Below the pieces are notes generated by a model. The model searched no databases, was not told the DNA's origin, and saw nothing but the letters and a program-made list of their open reading frames with translations. Below are positions 46,818 to 56,205 of a stretch of 64,000 bases of DNA, one piece after another; the stretch's first letter is position 1; each line of letters starts with the position of its first letter. Origin of the DNA: Oscillatoriaceae cyanobacterium Prado104 (GTDB lineage: Bacteria > Cyanobacteriota > Cyanobacteriia > Cyanobacteriales > Microcoleaceae); contig JALOON010000032.1 in assembly GCA_025454405.1 (NCBI GenBank), forward strand, positions 81,556 through 145,555, read 5' to 3'. Position numbers and translations under genes: made by a program.

Positions 46818-48812
46818 ATGTGCGGAATTGTTGGCTATATCGGCACGCAAGCGGCTAGCGAGATTTTGCTAGCAGGATTGGAAAAATTGGAATATCGGGG
46901 TTACGATTCAGCAGGCCTGGCTACAATCTGGGAAGGCGAAATTACTTGCATCCGGGCAAAGGGAAAATTGCACAACCTCCGAGAAAAATTAGATGGGATG
47001 GAAACTCCGGCCCCCATCGGCATCGGCCACACTCGCTGGGCGACTCACGGCAAACCTGAAGAATATAACGCTCACCCCCATCTGGATAATAGCGGGCGCA
47101 TTGCAGTAGTTCAAAATGGTATTGTCGAAAATTATCGCGAGTTGCGGGAAGAATTGAAAGCGAAGGGACACAAGTTTGTTTCGGATACTGATACTGAAGT
47201 TATCCCTCATTTACTCGCTGAGTTATTGGAAGAAGAGCGAAGGAAGAAGGAAGAAGGAAGAAGGAAGAAGGAAGAAGGAAGAAGGAAGAAGGAAGAGGGA
47301 ATAATAGATGCGTCTGTTTGGGAAGAAGCAAGCAAGAAGAGGGAAGAAGGAATTGCTGATGAGTCGTTTTTGGAGGTAGTTTTAAAGGCGGTAAATCGAT
47401 TGGAAGGGGCTTTTGCGATCGCGGTTATTTGTGCGGATTTTCCCGATGAATTAATTGTCGCCAGACAGCAAGCTCCTTTGGCGATCGGTTTCGGTGCGGG
47501 AGAATTTTTCTGCGCTTCCGATACGCCTGCTTTAGTATCTCATACTCGCGCTGTTTTATCTTTGGAAAATGGCGAATTGGCAAGACTCACGCCGCTGGGA
47601 GTTGAAGTTTACAGCTTTGCGGGAGACAGGCTGAAAAAAAGCCCGCGCCTGTTGGGTTGGAGTCCGGTGGCTGTGGAAAAACAGGGCTTCAAACATTTCA
47701 TGCACAAGGAAATTTACGAACAGCCGGCTGTGGTTCGCGCTTGTTTGGAGTCGTATTTAGACAGCAATTGGCATCCTGAAAGTGCGGGTTCTCCTGTCAA
47801 TTTAAACCTGCCAAAGGAACTTTTGGCAGATGTCGAACAAATTTCAATTTTAGCCTGCGGAACGAGCTGGCACGCTTCGCTAATTGGCAAATATTTGCTG
47901 GAACAATTGGCTAATATTCCGACTGCGGTGCAGTATGCTTCAGAATACCGCTACGCGCCGGCACCGCTGACGGCTAATACTTTAATAATTGGCGTTACTC
48001 AGTCGGGAGAAACTGCGGATACGCTGGCTGCTTTGGGGATGGAACAACAGCGGCGCGCGGGTTTGACGGATAAGTTTCGACCTAGAATGTTGGGCATTAC
48101 TAACAGGACTGAAAGTTCGATCGCCCATACAATCCCTCACATTATTCACACTCACGCGGGTATCGAAGTTGGAGTTGCGGCTACTAAAACTTTTGTCACT
48201 CAGTTGATGGCTTTCTATTTCTTGGCACTAGAATTAGCACACCAGCGGCAAACTATCAAGGGCGATCGGCTGGCGGAAATTATTGCTGGTTTGCGCGAGT
48301 TGCCGGCAGAAATTGAGAAGTTTTTGGAGATTCAAGAACAGTATGTAGAGGAACTGTCCCACCAGTTTATAGAAACTCAAGATTTTATCTTTGTGGGACG
48401 GGGAATTAACTTTCCCATTGCCTTAGAAGGGGCTTTGAAACTGAAGGAAATCAGTTACATTCACGCCGAAGGATATCCTGCCGGAGAGATGAAACACGGT
48501 CCGATCGCCCTGTTGGATGCTAAAGTTCCTGTAGTGGCGATCGCGATGCCGGGAAGCGTTTACGAAAAAGTGATTTCTAACGCTCAAGAAGCCAAGGCCC
48601 GCGACGCTCATTTAATTGGCGTGATGCCGAAAGATGCAGCGGCGGAAGCGGAGATTTTCGATCGCGTGTTGCCGGTGCCTTTAGTAGATGAATTATTGTC
48701 GCCAATTGTAACAGTAATTCCGCTGCAATTGCTTGCTTATCACATTGCGGCGCGCCGGGGATTGGATGTCGATCAGCCCCGCAATTTGGCGAAGTCGGTG
48801 ACGGTGGAATAA
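46818..48812 (+). CDS. glmS: glutamine-fructose-6-phosphate aminotransferase with a repeat-encoded insert
   Basis: 664-residue GlmS, which makes glucosamine-6-phosphate for the cell wall. The glutaminase domain starts MCGIVGYIG with the nucleophile Cys2; the two SIS domains include ACGTSWHASLIG and VTQSGETADTLAAL, and the protein ends NLAKSVTVE. It is about 30-50 residues longer than usual because of a charged insert (RRKKEEG repeats, about residues 138-190) between LLAELLEE and the VNRLEGAFAIAV strand. The insert keeps the frame. No glmS ribozyme was seen. Confidence 0.96.
   Translation: MCGIVGYIGTQAASEILLAGLEKLEYRGYDSAGLATIWEGEITCIRAKGKLHNLREKLDGMETPAPIGIGHTRWATHGKPEEYNAHPHLDNSGRIAVVQNGIVENYRELREELKAKGHKFVSDTDTEVIPHLLAELLEEERRKKEEGRRKKEEGRRKKEEGIIDASVWEEASKKREEGIADESFLEVVLKAVNRLEGAFAIAVICADFPDELIVARQQAPLAIGFGAGEFFCASDTPALVSHTRAVLSLENGELARLTPLGVEVYSFAGDRLKKSPRLLGWSPVAVEKQGFKHFMHKEIYEQPAVVRACLESYLDSNWHPESAGSPVNLNLPKELLADVEQISILACGTSWHASLIGKYLLEQLANIPTAVQYASEYRYAPAPLTANTLIIGVTQSGETADTLAALGMEQQRRAGLTDKFRPRMLGITNRTESSIAHTIPHIIHTHAGIEVGVAATKTFVTQLMAFYFLALELAHQRQTIKGDRLAEIIAGLRELPAEIEKFLEIQEQYVEELSHQFIETQDFIFVGRGINFPIALEGALKLKEISYIHAEGYPAGEMKHGPIALLDAKVPVVAIAMPGSVYEKVISNAQEAKARDAHLIGVMPKDAAAEAEIFDRVLPVPLVDELLSPIVTVIPLQLLAYHIAARRGLDVDQPRNLAKSVTVE
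47240..47297. repeat. (GGAAGAA)n heptamer tract inside glmS
   Basis: About eight 7-bp units. Three units are 21 bases, so the tract encodes a seven-residue peptide repeat, RRKKEEG. It is the reverse complement of the intergenic TTCTTCC tracts at 27729-27787 and 55071-55103. Confidence 0.92.
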
Positions 48813-49377
48813 TAGATACAGCATTTTTCAGGTATGCGAGGTAAAGAGAAACCCGGTTTCTTAAAGAAACCGGGTTTCTGGTGGAAACCGGGTTTCTGGT
48901 GTGTACTTCATAAACTTGCAATCGGCTGTATCTGGTAAAAAGGAAATTAGGCAGATCGCGTTCGATCGACTTTCCTGTGGGTTCGGGTAAAGCATTTGGA
49001 TTTAAAATCTGCAAGTTTCAACATAAATTATCGCCCAAATAGTACGCCCCTACATCACCTGTACATCGATCGCAAAGCAGGAGATTCTTGTTACCAGATG
49101 TTTAATATTAAGTTCGGGAAAGTTACCCGCCTTTATAATCTGTAGGGTGCGTCGCTGCAAAGATTTCGGCTGCAAACAAAGATTGTCACGGCGACGCACC
49201 ATACCATCGTAACGGGGGTGAGTAACCCGGATTTAGTATAATATCATGTCCGATCGATTACCAGTAATAAAAACTGTTTGTAGTGAGGACTTTCGCACTC
49301 AACAAAGAAGGACTGAAGTCCTTACTACAAACCTTACCGATCGTATCGAGTTCGATCGATCTTAGAAACTCTGACAC
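48813..49377. repeat. glmS downstream gap: AAACCGGG hairpins, degraded palindrome, AGTCC hairpin
   Basis: AGAAACCCGGTTTCT, AGAAACCGGGTTTCT and GAAACCGGGTTTCT lie at 48847-48897 and can fold as a terminator-like hairpin behind glmS. A degraded GTAAAGCATTTGG element spans about 48950-49105. GTTTGTAGTGAGGACTT and AAGTCCTTACTACAAAC form a hairpin at 49275-49332. Confidence 0.85.
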
Positions 49378-50736
49378 TTAATCTTTTTCCAGCCAAGCCC
49401 GCATTTTACCAGGATTTAGCAAACCCCAAGGATCGACCAATTCTTTAAACTGCAACTGTTCCAAATTAATGCTTTTCATCCCTCCATCTTCCAGTATATA
49501 AGTGTGGGGATTAGCAATTAGCGCGCCTCTCTCTTCGTGGTAGCGAATAATATCATTAAGTCGCGCTTCTGTAGTGTATCTCACTAATTGCAAAGCTGCC
49601 GCGATCGCCCGCCCGTTCATCCGCAAAAATTCCAAATGTACCATCACTTCATCCCCGTAATAATTGTACAGTTCCTCAACTAATTTCAAACCTCGATCTG
49701 GGGGATAAATTGTCTGCAAATAAGTCAGCGACGGATCGGCGCTGCGGGCGTGCAGAGTTGTATGATTCCAAGTATATTCAGCAATTGCCGCGCCTTTGCT
49801 CGCTTCTTGCGCGCTTTTTTGATAGCAAATTGTTCCTTGATATTCGCGTACCAAATCTTGCAGCGGTGCCAAACAAGATTCTGCTACCATTAACAAAGCG
49901 CAGTGCTTCCCTTCAGGAATTGCATCGCGGAAAGCAGCAAAATAAGTAGGAATCGGCCAAGCACAAACACAAATTAATTTTTTGATAATTCCGTCAGCAT
50001 CGCCCAAAGCTTGACCGAACTTTGCCGATGTCATAAAATCGTCAAAAGCAACGATAATTTCCGCCCAAGGATATGCAGGAGCGAGGGGAATTTCTAACTC
50101 AGTAATAATGCCGTTTGTGCCGTAAGCGTGATTGACTTTTTGCACTGCATCGCCCCGCAATTCGATCGCGCGCGGTTCTGCTTCCATTGTTACTACTCTA
50201 ACAGCATGAAGGTTGCCCCGATCGCGCAATTGTCCGTAATTTATCGAACCAATTCCCCCGCTACCGCCGCCGATAAATCCGCCAATTGTAGCGGTGCGGT
50301 AAGTTGAGGGAACCATCCGCAATTCCCAACCGGTTTCTCGGGCTTGTTTGTCAAAAGCGGACATTTTTACCCCCGGTTCCACGCAAGCCAAACCGGGTTT
50401 TATCCAGCGAATTTGGTTCATTTTAGTTGTGTCTAAAATGACACCGCCGTTGAGGGGAATGCACTGTCCGTAATTGCCCGTTCCCGCCCCCCTAACTGTC
50501 AGGGGAATTTTTTGTTTGACGCAGGCTGCTGCGACGCGCAAAACATCGGCTTCGCTGGCGGGACGGACGACTAAATCTCCTGTTTTATTACTTAAGATAG
50601 GTTGCAAAACTGGGCTGAAGTGGTAATAGTCTTGAGATAGCTTGGCAACTTGCGCGCGATCGCGAATTATTTCGATTCCTGACAGTTCGGAACTAAAGGC
50701 ATCCCAGTCAATATTTTGAATCGCTGTTGCAGTCAT
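49378..50736 (-). CDS. FAD-binding oxidoreductase (GlcD/VAO family)
   Basis: 452-residue flavoprotein of the vanillyl-alcohol-oxidase fold. The PP-type FAD-binding segment is visible in LVVRPASEADVLRVAAACV, TVRGAGTGNYGQC and ATIGGFIGGGSGGIGS; the C-terminus NPGKMRAWLEKD is also typical. The substrate is unknown (2-hydroxy acid or another organic). Lies with a methyltransferase and a cytosine-deaminase-like gene on the same strand. Confidence 0.9.
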   Translation of the reverse strand: MTATAIQNIDWDAFSSELSGIEIIRDRAQVAKLSQDYYHFSPVLQPILSNKTGDLVVRPASEADVLRVAAACVKQKIPLTVRGAGTGNYGQCIPLNGGVILDTTKMNQIRWIKPGLACVEPGVKMSAFDKQARETGWELRMVPSTYRTATIGGFIGGGSGGIGSINYGQLRDRGNLHAVRVVTMEAEPRAIELRGDAVQKVNHAYGTNGIITELEIPLAPAYPWAEIIVAFDDFMTSAKFGQALGDADGIIKKLICVCAWPIPTYFAAFRDAIPEGKHCALLMVAESCLAPLQDLVREYQGTICYQKSAQEASKGAAIAEYTWNHTTLHARSADPSLTYLQTIYPPDRGLKLVEELYNYYGDEVMVHLEFLRMNGRAIAAALQLVRYTTEARLNDIIRYHEERGALIANPHTYILEDGGMKSINLEQLQFKELVDPWGLLNPGKMRAWLEKD

Positions 50737-50819
50737 TTTATTTCCTCAATGCTGGGAGTATTATACATTTTTTACAGTGTTTATGGGTTGGGTTTCACTT
50801 CGTTCAACCCAACCTACAT

Positions 50820-51578
50820 TTAATTAATAAATCCTCCAAATACTGTCATGCCGTAGTATTTCCAAGGAACAGCAACTGTATCGAATCCTGCTTGTGCCAG
50901 CATTTCCAAATGTGCTGCCAGCGTCGCTAGCCGATCGGGATTAGAATAGCCGCAAGCAACGCTGGTTCCCACCCTTGCCCGAATTTCTGCTAAAGTTTCC
51001 CCTTGACTTCGCGCCCAATCTTCTCGCGCTGCTTGATAAATATCCTTCATTGCTGCTGATTCTGCTAGCATCGGATCGGCATTCCAAAAACAGCCGCCCG
51101 CATTTAAACTGGTGCGAATGCGCTGAAATAATTTCAACTTCATTTCGTCTTCGAGATGGTGAATTGCGAGGGAAGAAATGACAGCATCAAATTTATCGAT
51201 CGAGCCTAAAAAATTTGGATCGATCGCCCATTCTCCGAAATCCATTTCTATCCCAGTCCACTTAGCAGCGTATCCGGCAGACTCTATTTTGGCGCGGGCA
51301 AAATCCAGCATTCGCGGCGAGTAATCGACGGCAACTATTGTTGCCGATGGGTAGCGTTGGAGAATTTTTAAAGTGAGTTCTCCCGTGCCGCAGCCGAGTT
51401 CTAAAATGCGGTTGTTGGCGCTAGCAATGCAGCTTGTTAATACATCCAGCATTTCGTCGTATTTCGGTAAAAGTTGCCGGATGCCAGTGTCAAAATCGGC
51501 AGTGTTGGCGAAAACTTCTCCGGGTAAAATTTCGGTGCGTTCGGGTGAGGCAGTAGAGTTAGAATTCACGATCGCCAA
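50820..51578 (-). CDS. class I SAM-dependent methyltransferase
   Basis: 252-residue methyltransferase with motif I ILELGCGTGELTLKIL, acidic strand IVAVDYSPRMLDFA, and the later DAVISSLAIHHLED. The substrate cannot be told; neighbours suggest heterocycle or pyrimidine metabolism. Confidence 0.88.
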   Translation of the reverse strand: MAIVNSNSTASPERTEILPGEVFANTADFDTGIRQLLPKYDEMLDVLTSCIASANNRILELGCGTGELTLKILQRYPSATIVAVDYSPRMLDFARAKIESAGYAAKWTGIEMDFGEWAIDPNFLGSIDKFDAVISSLAIHHLEDEMKLKLFQRIRTSLNAGGCFWNADPMLAESAAMKDIYQAAREDWARSQGETLAEIRARVGTSVACGYSNPDRLATLAAHLEMLAQAGFDTVAVPWKYYGMTVFGGFIN

Positions 51579-51803
51579 TTAGAAACTACAGTTGTTATTT
51601 TAATCGATTCCCTGTCACAAAACTGCGCGATCTAGTTACGTAGGTTGGGTTGAAGAATGAAACCCAACGTAAATTGGGTTGAAAAATGAACCCGATATTT
51701 CATTGGGTATAACTTAAATTGGGTTGAAGAATGAACCCTCAATTTTATTGAACCCAAAGTTGGGCGGAGCGAATAGCGGAGGACTCGCTTCGCTCAGCCC
51801 AAC

Positions 51804-53126
51804 CTACAAATCGTCTAATTCGCGGTAATCAGGTAATGTTGTATCGATTTCTTTGCCTTGTCGCAAAACTGCGCGATCGAACTGATTTCTCGATAACAAT
51901 TCGCTGAAATTCCGCGCTTTAAACAAAATCAAATTCGCAGGCAAACCAACTCCAATCCTTCCCAAATTTGCCAATCCCATCAAATCGGCAGGCGTTTTCG
52001 TTACCGCTTGTGGCCAATCACCGTAAGGCATATCTAAATGAGCGGTGCGCACAGCCATATTGAACACTTCCAAAACATCATGATCGCCAAATCCGTAAAA
52101 CGGATCGCGGCAGTTGTCACTCGCTACAGCAGCGGGAATTCCTGCTGCTTTAATTTCTTGCAGCAGCGTCACGCCCCGCCAGCGCGGCGTCCGCTGAGAT
52201 TGCCTGTCTTGCAGGTAAAGATTGCACATCGGCAAGCTGACAATGCCAATGTTTGCTTGCTTGACTAAATTCAGAGTTTCTGTTACTAAATCCGGCGGCT
52301 GTACGGCTAAACTGCAACAGTGCCCGCACACTATTTGACCGGAAAATTGATGTCGCAGCGCGGTTTTTGCTACTTCTCGCAATGTAATTGAATCGGGGTC
52401 GCCGTTTTCGTCGGTGTGGAAGTCGAGGTTTAAGTTTCGCTCTTTCGCTAAAGAGAATACTCGATCTAATTGTTTTTCTAAGTCGGGATTCATGTAGGCA
52501 ACCCCGCCGAGAATGCCGTTAATTTCCGCAATTTTATCTGCTAATTTTTCCCCGGCTTTGGTGAAGAAATAGTCAAGGGAAACCAGGGAAACTGCTTGCA
52601 AAATCAGCCGATCGCCCCATTGAGATCGCAGCGTTTGAAACACTTCCAAACTCGTCATGCCTCTTTCGCCCTCGGCGTCGATATGCGTGCGGATTGCCTG
52701 AGTACCGCGGGCGTAGCTGCATTTGAGGCCGAATTCCATCCGCCGGCAAACATCCTCTGCATTCCAATATTTTTCAGCGTCGGCGCGCGCTGCCGAGATG
52801 GCGCTGGCAAAAGTACCGTCGGGATTGGGCGTGCGGTTCCAAATATGCCCTTTATCCAAATGCGCGTGCAAGTCAATAAAACACGGCCAAACTAAGCCTC
52901 CCCGCAAATCGACAACTGGAATATCTGCCAACTGCGGGGAATCCTCCGTACCGGCTGGGATAATCCGGGCAATTTTACCCGCCGCTATTTCCAAATCTGC
53001 TACGCACAAACCCTCGCGTGCCTGTACGGGGGTTGCTGGAGGCGGGGCGATCGGCGATCGCACTTCCAGAAGAGAGACGGGCAGGCAGCCATTTTTCAAC
53101 CAATAATTTGAGGCAATTGGCAGCAT
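51804..53126 (-). CDS. cytosine-deaminase-like amidohydrolase
   Basis: 440-residue amidohydrolase of the CodA type. Metal-site motifs in order: DLHAHLDKGH (HxH), LDFHTDENGD (His), VCGHCCSL (His) and ASDNCRDPFY (Asp). It should deaminate cytosine or a related N-heterocycle. It lies divergently from the GTP cyclohydrolase II-like gene, with which it may act in pyrimidine breakdown. Confidence 0.88.
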   Translation of the reverse strand: MLPIASNYWLKNGCLPVSLLEVRSPIAPPPATPVQAREGLCVADLEIAAGKIARIIPAGTEDSPQLADIPVVDLRGGLVWPCFIDLHAHLDKGHIWNRTPNPDGTFASAISAARADAEKYWNAEDVCRRMEFGLKCSYARGTQAIRTHIDAEGERGMTSLEVFQTLRSQWGDRLILQAVSLVSLDYFFTKAGEKLADKIAEINGILGGVAYMNPDLEKQLDRVFSLAKERNLNLDFHTDENGDPDSITLREVAKTALRHQFSGQIVCGHCCSLAVQPPDLVTETLNLVKQANIGIVSLPMCNLYLQDRQSQRTPRWRGVTLLQEIKAAGIPAAVASDNCRDPFYGFGDHDVLEVFNMAVRTAHLDMPYGDWPQAVTKTPADLMGLANLGRIGVGLPANLILFKARNFSELLSRNQFDRAVLRQGKEIDTTLPDYRELDDL

Positions 53127-53681
53127 TAATTTTGTGATTCACTATTTTCTTAAGAGCTAAATCTTACCGAAAATTCCACCGCAAACTTCGGCAGCATTTC
53201 CGGTTGCAAATGCCCTATTTTTAGTCTAGCATTTGAGGTTAAAATCTGCACTATTTGCCGATTTAAAATCCAGACTTGGCTAAACCTCCTTATCTAAAAA
53301 AAAGTTGACAGTTGACAGTTGATAGTTGATAGTTAACAGTTGACAGTTGACAGTTGTTTCTCTGCTAACTAATAACTGATGACTGATGAGTCCTGACTCA
53401 TGACTAATAACTGATGACTCATGACTAATAATGGTTGCGAGTTTTGGTATGCGAGATACTTTCGCAACTAGGGTCTTGTTGCTATGATTAATCTCTGCTT
53501 CCAGTAGGAATTACGCACGCAACCTATATGTAAGGTGCTTGCGGGCGCACCTTACCGCTATATGTAGGCGCGCACCGCGCAATATTACCGCTATCGGTAG
53601 CGTGTCATATCATGTCCGTTCAAATAGCAATTTGAATTTGGCTTCCAGCCAGCAGCAGCATCCATAGCAAGAGAAAAAACT
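53127..53681. repeat. 555-base divergent gap with several heptamer tracts
   Basis: GTTGACA/GTTGATA heptamers (53303-53356) are followed by a mixed heptamer tract of ATGACTA, ATAACTG and ATGACTC units (53367-53432). TTACCGCTATATGTAGGCGC-like sequence follows. Promoters for the flanking divergent genes should lie here but were not assigned. Confidence 0.75.
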
Positions 53682-54929
53682 GTGTCACAACCCAAGCATA
53701 TTGTTTTAACATCTCATCCAGGCAGAGGCGGCGCGAAACCTGTTCCCATTAATTGGGGAGAAATCGATCCTCTCAAGCGCGGGCCCGCGATCGCCAGTCT
53801 TAGTAAATCTTCTCATCGGAATGCGATCGGCACTCATTCAGGTTCTTATGCTGTTTACCGGGCGCTGGCGGTAGCTTCCGGCGCGTTGCAAGCGGATCAC
53901 CGCCCCGATTTTACCAATACTTCTCCCGCCGAACACATCGGACCGTACCCGAGTTGGGGCGATGCCAGCAAAATTGTTTGTCTCGATCCTTTTGGTGCTT
54001 TAGTCAGCGAAATTTACACTCCTTTTTACCAGCAGGGATACGATATTCGACCGACAATTGCTATTACTAAAGCTCACATTAATCTTCCGGAACTTCAAGA
54101 TGCTGTGGCTAAAAAACGGATTGAAGTTGATGGTAAAATAGTTAAAGAAGGAGGCAATTTAGCAGTCACTAAAATCGCGATCGACCCGGTGTGGTATTTG
54201 CCGGGAATTGCAGCGCGGCTGGGAGTTGAAGAAAGCAATCTCCGCCGCATTCTGTTTCAGCAAACGGGGGGAATGTTTGCAGAATTGGTAACGCGGCCGG
54301 ATTTGCAGGTGTTCTTGCCTCCGATCGGGGGAACTACGGTTTATATTGTGGGAGATGTTGCCAATATTGCCGATTCCGACAAGCAGTTGGCGGTGCGCGT
54401 CCACGATGAATGCAACGGTTCCGACGTGTTCGGTTCTGATATTTGTACCTGCCGCCCTTATTTGGTACACGGAGTTGAAGTTTGCATCCAAACGGCGCAA
54501 GCAGGGGGTTCGGGCGTTATTGTTTATTTCCGCAAAGAAGGCAGAGCTTTGGGCGAAGTAACTAAGTTTTTGGTGTACAATGCTAGAAAACGCCAGGAAG
54601 GGGGCGATCGCGCTGATGCTTATTTTGCTCGTACTGAATGCGTCGCCGGAGTTCAAGATATGCGATTTCAAGAATTAATGCCAGATGTCCTGCACTGGTT
54701 GGGAATCGCTAGAATTGACCGTTTAGTTTCCATGAGCGATATGAAGTACAACGCGATCGTCAATTCAGGCATTCAAGTGGTCGATCGCATTCCGATTCCT
54801 GAAGATTGGATTCCGGCAGATGCACAGGTGGAAATTGTTGCTAAAAAAGCCGCCGGTTACTACACCCCGAATCCAGTACCAACTGCTGAAACCTTAGCAG
54901 AAACTAAAGGACGGAGTTTAGTAGATTAG
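53682..54929 (+). CDS. GTP cyclohydrolase II family protein, URC1-like
   Basis: 415-residue RibA-fold protein. The zinc motif C-x10-C-x-C is seen in VHDECNGSDVFGSDICTC and a substrate loop YFRKEGRALGEVTKF in place of RibA's YLRQEGRGIG. The 190-residue N-terminal extension and the lack of a RibB domain separate it from riboflavin enzymes; it matches URC1 of the fungal/bacterial uracil catabolism pathway. The presence of a URC4 (DUF1688) gene two genes downstream supports this. GTG start. Confidence 0.88.
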   Translation: MSQPKHIVLTSHPGRGGAKPVPINWGEIDPLKRGPAIASLSKSSHRNAIGTHSGSYAVYRALAVASGALQADHRPDFTNTSPAEHIGPYPSWGDASKIVCLDPFGALVSEIYTPFYQQGYDIRPTIAITKAHINLPELQDAVAKKRIEVDGKIVKEGGNLAVTKIAIDPVWYLPGIAARLGVEESNLRRILFQQTGGMFAELVTRPDLQVFLPPIGGTTVYIVGDVANIADSDKQLAVRVHDECNGSDVFGSDICTCRPYLVHGVEVCIQTAQAGGSGVIVYFRKEGRALGEVTKFLVYNARKRQEGGDRADAYFARTECVAGVQDMRFQELMPDVLHWLGIARIDRLVSMSDMKYNAIVNSGIQVVDRIPIPEDWIPADAQVEIVAKKAAGYYTPNPVPTAETLAETKGRSLVD

Positions 54930-55070
54930 CATGGCTGGGGCGCGATAGCAAAGATTTCGATCGCGCCTTTGTTAGATCGAATTTCCTTTTGATTTGTTAA
55001 TTAACTAAGCCCACTTAATTCAACATACGATTCAACAAGCCAAAAGCTCACTAAATCTATATTCTTACCT

Positions 55071-55103
55071 CTTCCTTCTTCCTTCTTCCTTCTTCCTTCT
55101 TCC
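55071..55103. repeat. (TTCTTCC)n heptamers before the cyclase gene
   Basis: Four to five TTCTTCC units end about 20 bases before the cyclase start, as upstream of hypD. Confidence 0.85.
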
Positions 55104-55122
55104 TCCTTATTCAGGGCTGGTT

Positions 55123-56205
55123 ATGGCTAATTTGCGTTCTACAGCGATCGTAAAAACAGATATTTGTGGATATACGGCCCGAGTTAAAAAATTATCTCAG
55201 TCGGACTTAAGCAATTTATTAAACGAACACAAAATTTTTATTTCAGAAATTAGCACGAGAAATGAAGGAAGTATTATTAAAGGAGAAGGCGATTCGTTTT
55301 GGATGGTGTTCCCCAGCGTGACAGCAGCGGCGATGGCAGCGATCGAAATGCAGCAAGAATTGCGGCAGCAGCAGTCTGGCAAACCCAACGACGAACGCTT
55401 GGCGATTCGCGTCTCGATTACTCTAGGAGATGTCTTGCATCAAGATAACGACATTTTTGGCGATACGGTGAATTTAACCGCTCGCATCGAGTCAGTAACT
55501 CCGCCGGACGAAATATATTTATCTCAAGCTGCATGGCTGGCACTCAACAAAGCTGAAGTGCAAACATCTTTTGTGAAAGAGTTTTCCTTAAAAGGAATGA
55601 GCGAACCTGAAAAGATTTACAAAGTTGACCAAAACTACAAGACGCGCATCTTTAAAAATCAAGCTATAACTAAAGTCGATCTCAGAGGTTTTATCGCTTA
55701 TCAAGAAGCCAATTCAATCAAAGACGTTGAATATTTACTTACCAACTTCGAGAATTTTGAAAAAAATATTTGTGAAGAATACGGCGGCACGATTCGCAGC
55801 ATCGTCGGCGATTCGCACCTGTTAACTTTCCCAGAAGCCCACTCGGCTTTAGCAGCAATGGAATGCTTGTGCGAAAATTGGAGGCTGTTTATTCACGGTC
55901 ATAAAATACCTTGCGGCTTGTCTGTGGGAGTTGCCAAAGGAAATTTATATATATTTCGATCGTGCACTTACGGTAAAGATATTAATATAGCCGATCGCCT
56001 GGAATATTTAAGCAAAATAGTATCTCCCGGAAATCACAGAAATTCCGTGATAGTTGCCGATCGCATCAAACGCGAAGTCAGCGGCTCGAAGTGGGAATAC
56101 AAGTTAATTAAAATAGATAGAAATGCGATTTTAGACAACATTTTAGATTACAGTCAGTTTGATTTTTTTAAAGAAAACGATGTTTATCGGTTGTTAGTAG
56201 CATGA
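55123..56205 (+). CDS. class III nucleotide cyclase with two cyclase-homology domains
   Basis: 360-residue cytoplasmic protein. Domain 1 (about 5-180): TDICGYTARV with the first metal Asp, SIIKGEGDSFWMVF with the second and a base-recognising Lys, and FGDTVNLTARIESV with the transition-state Asn and Arg. Domain 2 (about 185-350): KVDLRGFIAYQ, IRSIVGDSHLLTF and YGKDINIADRLEYL repeat the pattern in the same order. A fused pair could form an intramolecular dimer making cAMP. Its stop overlaps the URC4-like gene as ATGA, linking a signalling enzyme to the catabolic operon. Confidence 0.85.
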   Translation: MANLRSTAIVKTDICGYTARVKKLSQSDLSNLLNEHKIFISEISTRNEGSIIKGEGDSFWMVFPSVTAAAMAAIEMQQELRQQQSGKPNDERLAIRVSITLGDVLHQDNDIFGDTVNLTARIESVTPPDEIYLSQAAWLALNKAEVQTSFVKEFSLKGMSEPEKIYKVDQNYKTRIFKNQAITKVDLRGFIAYQEANSIKDVEYLLTNFENFEKNICEEYGGTIRSIVGDSHLLTFPEAHSALAAMECLCENWRLFIHGHKIPCGLSVGVAKGNLYIFRSCTYGKDINIADRLEYLSKIVSPGNHRNSVIVADRIKREVSGSKWEYKLIKIDRNAILDNILDYSQFDFFKENDVYRLLVA

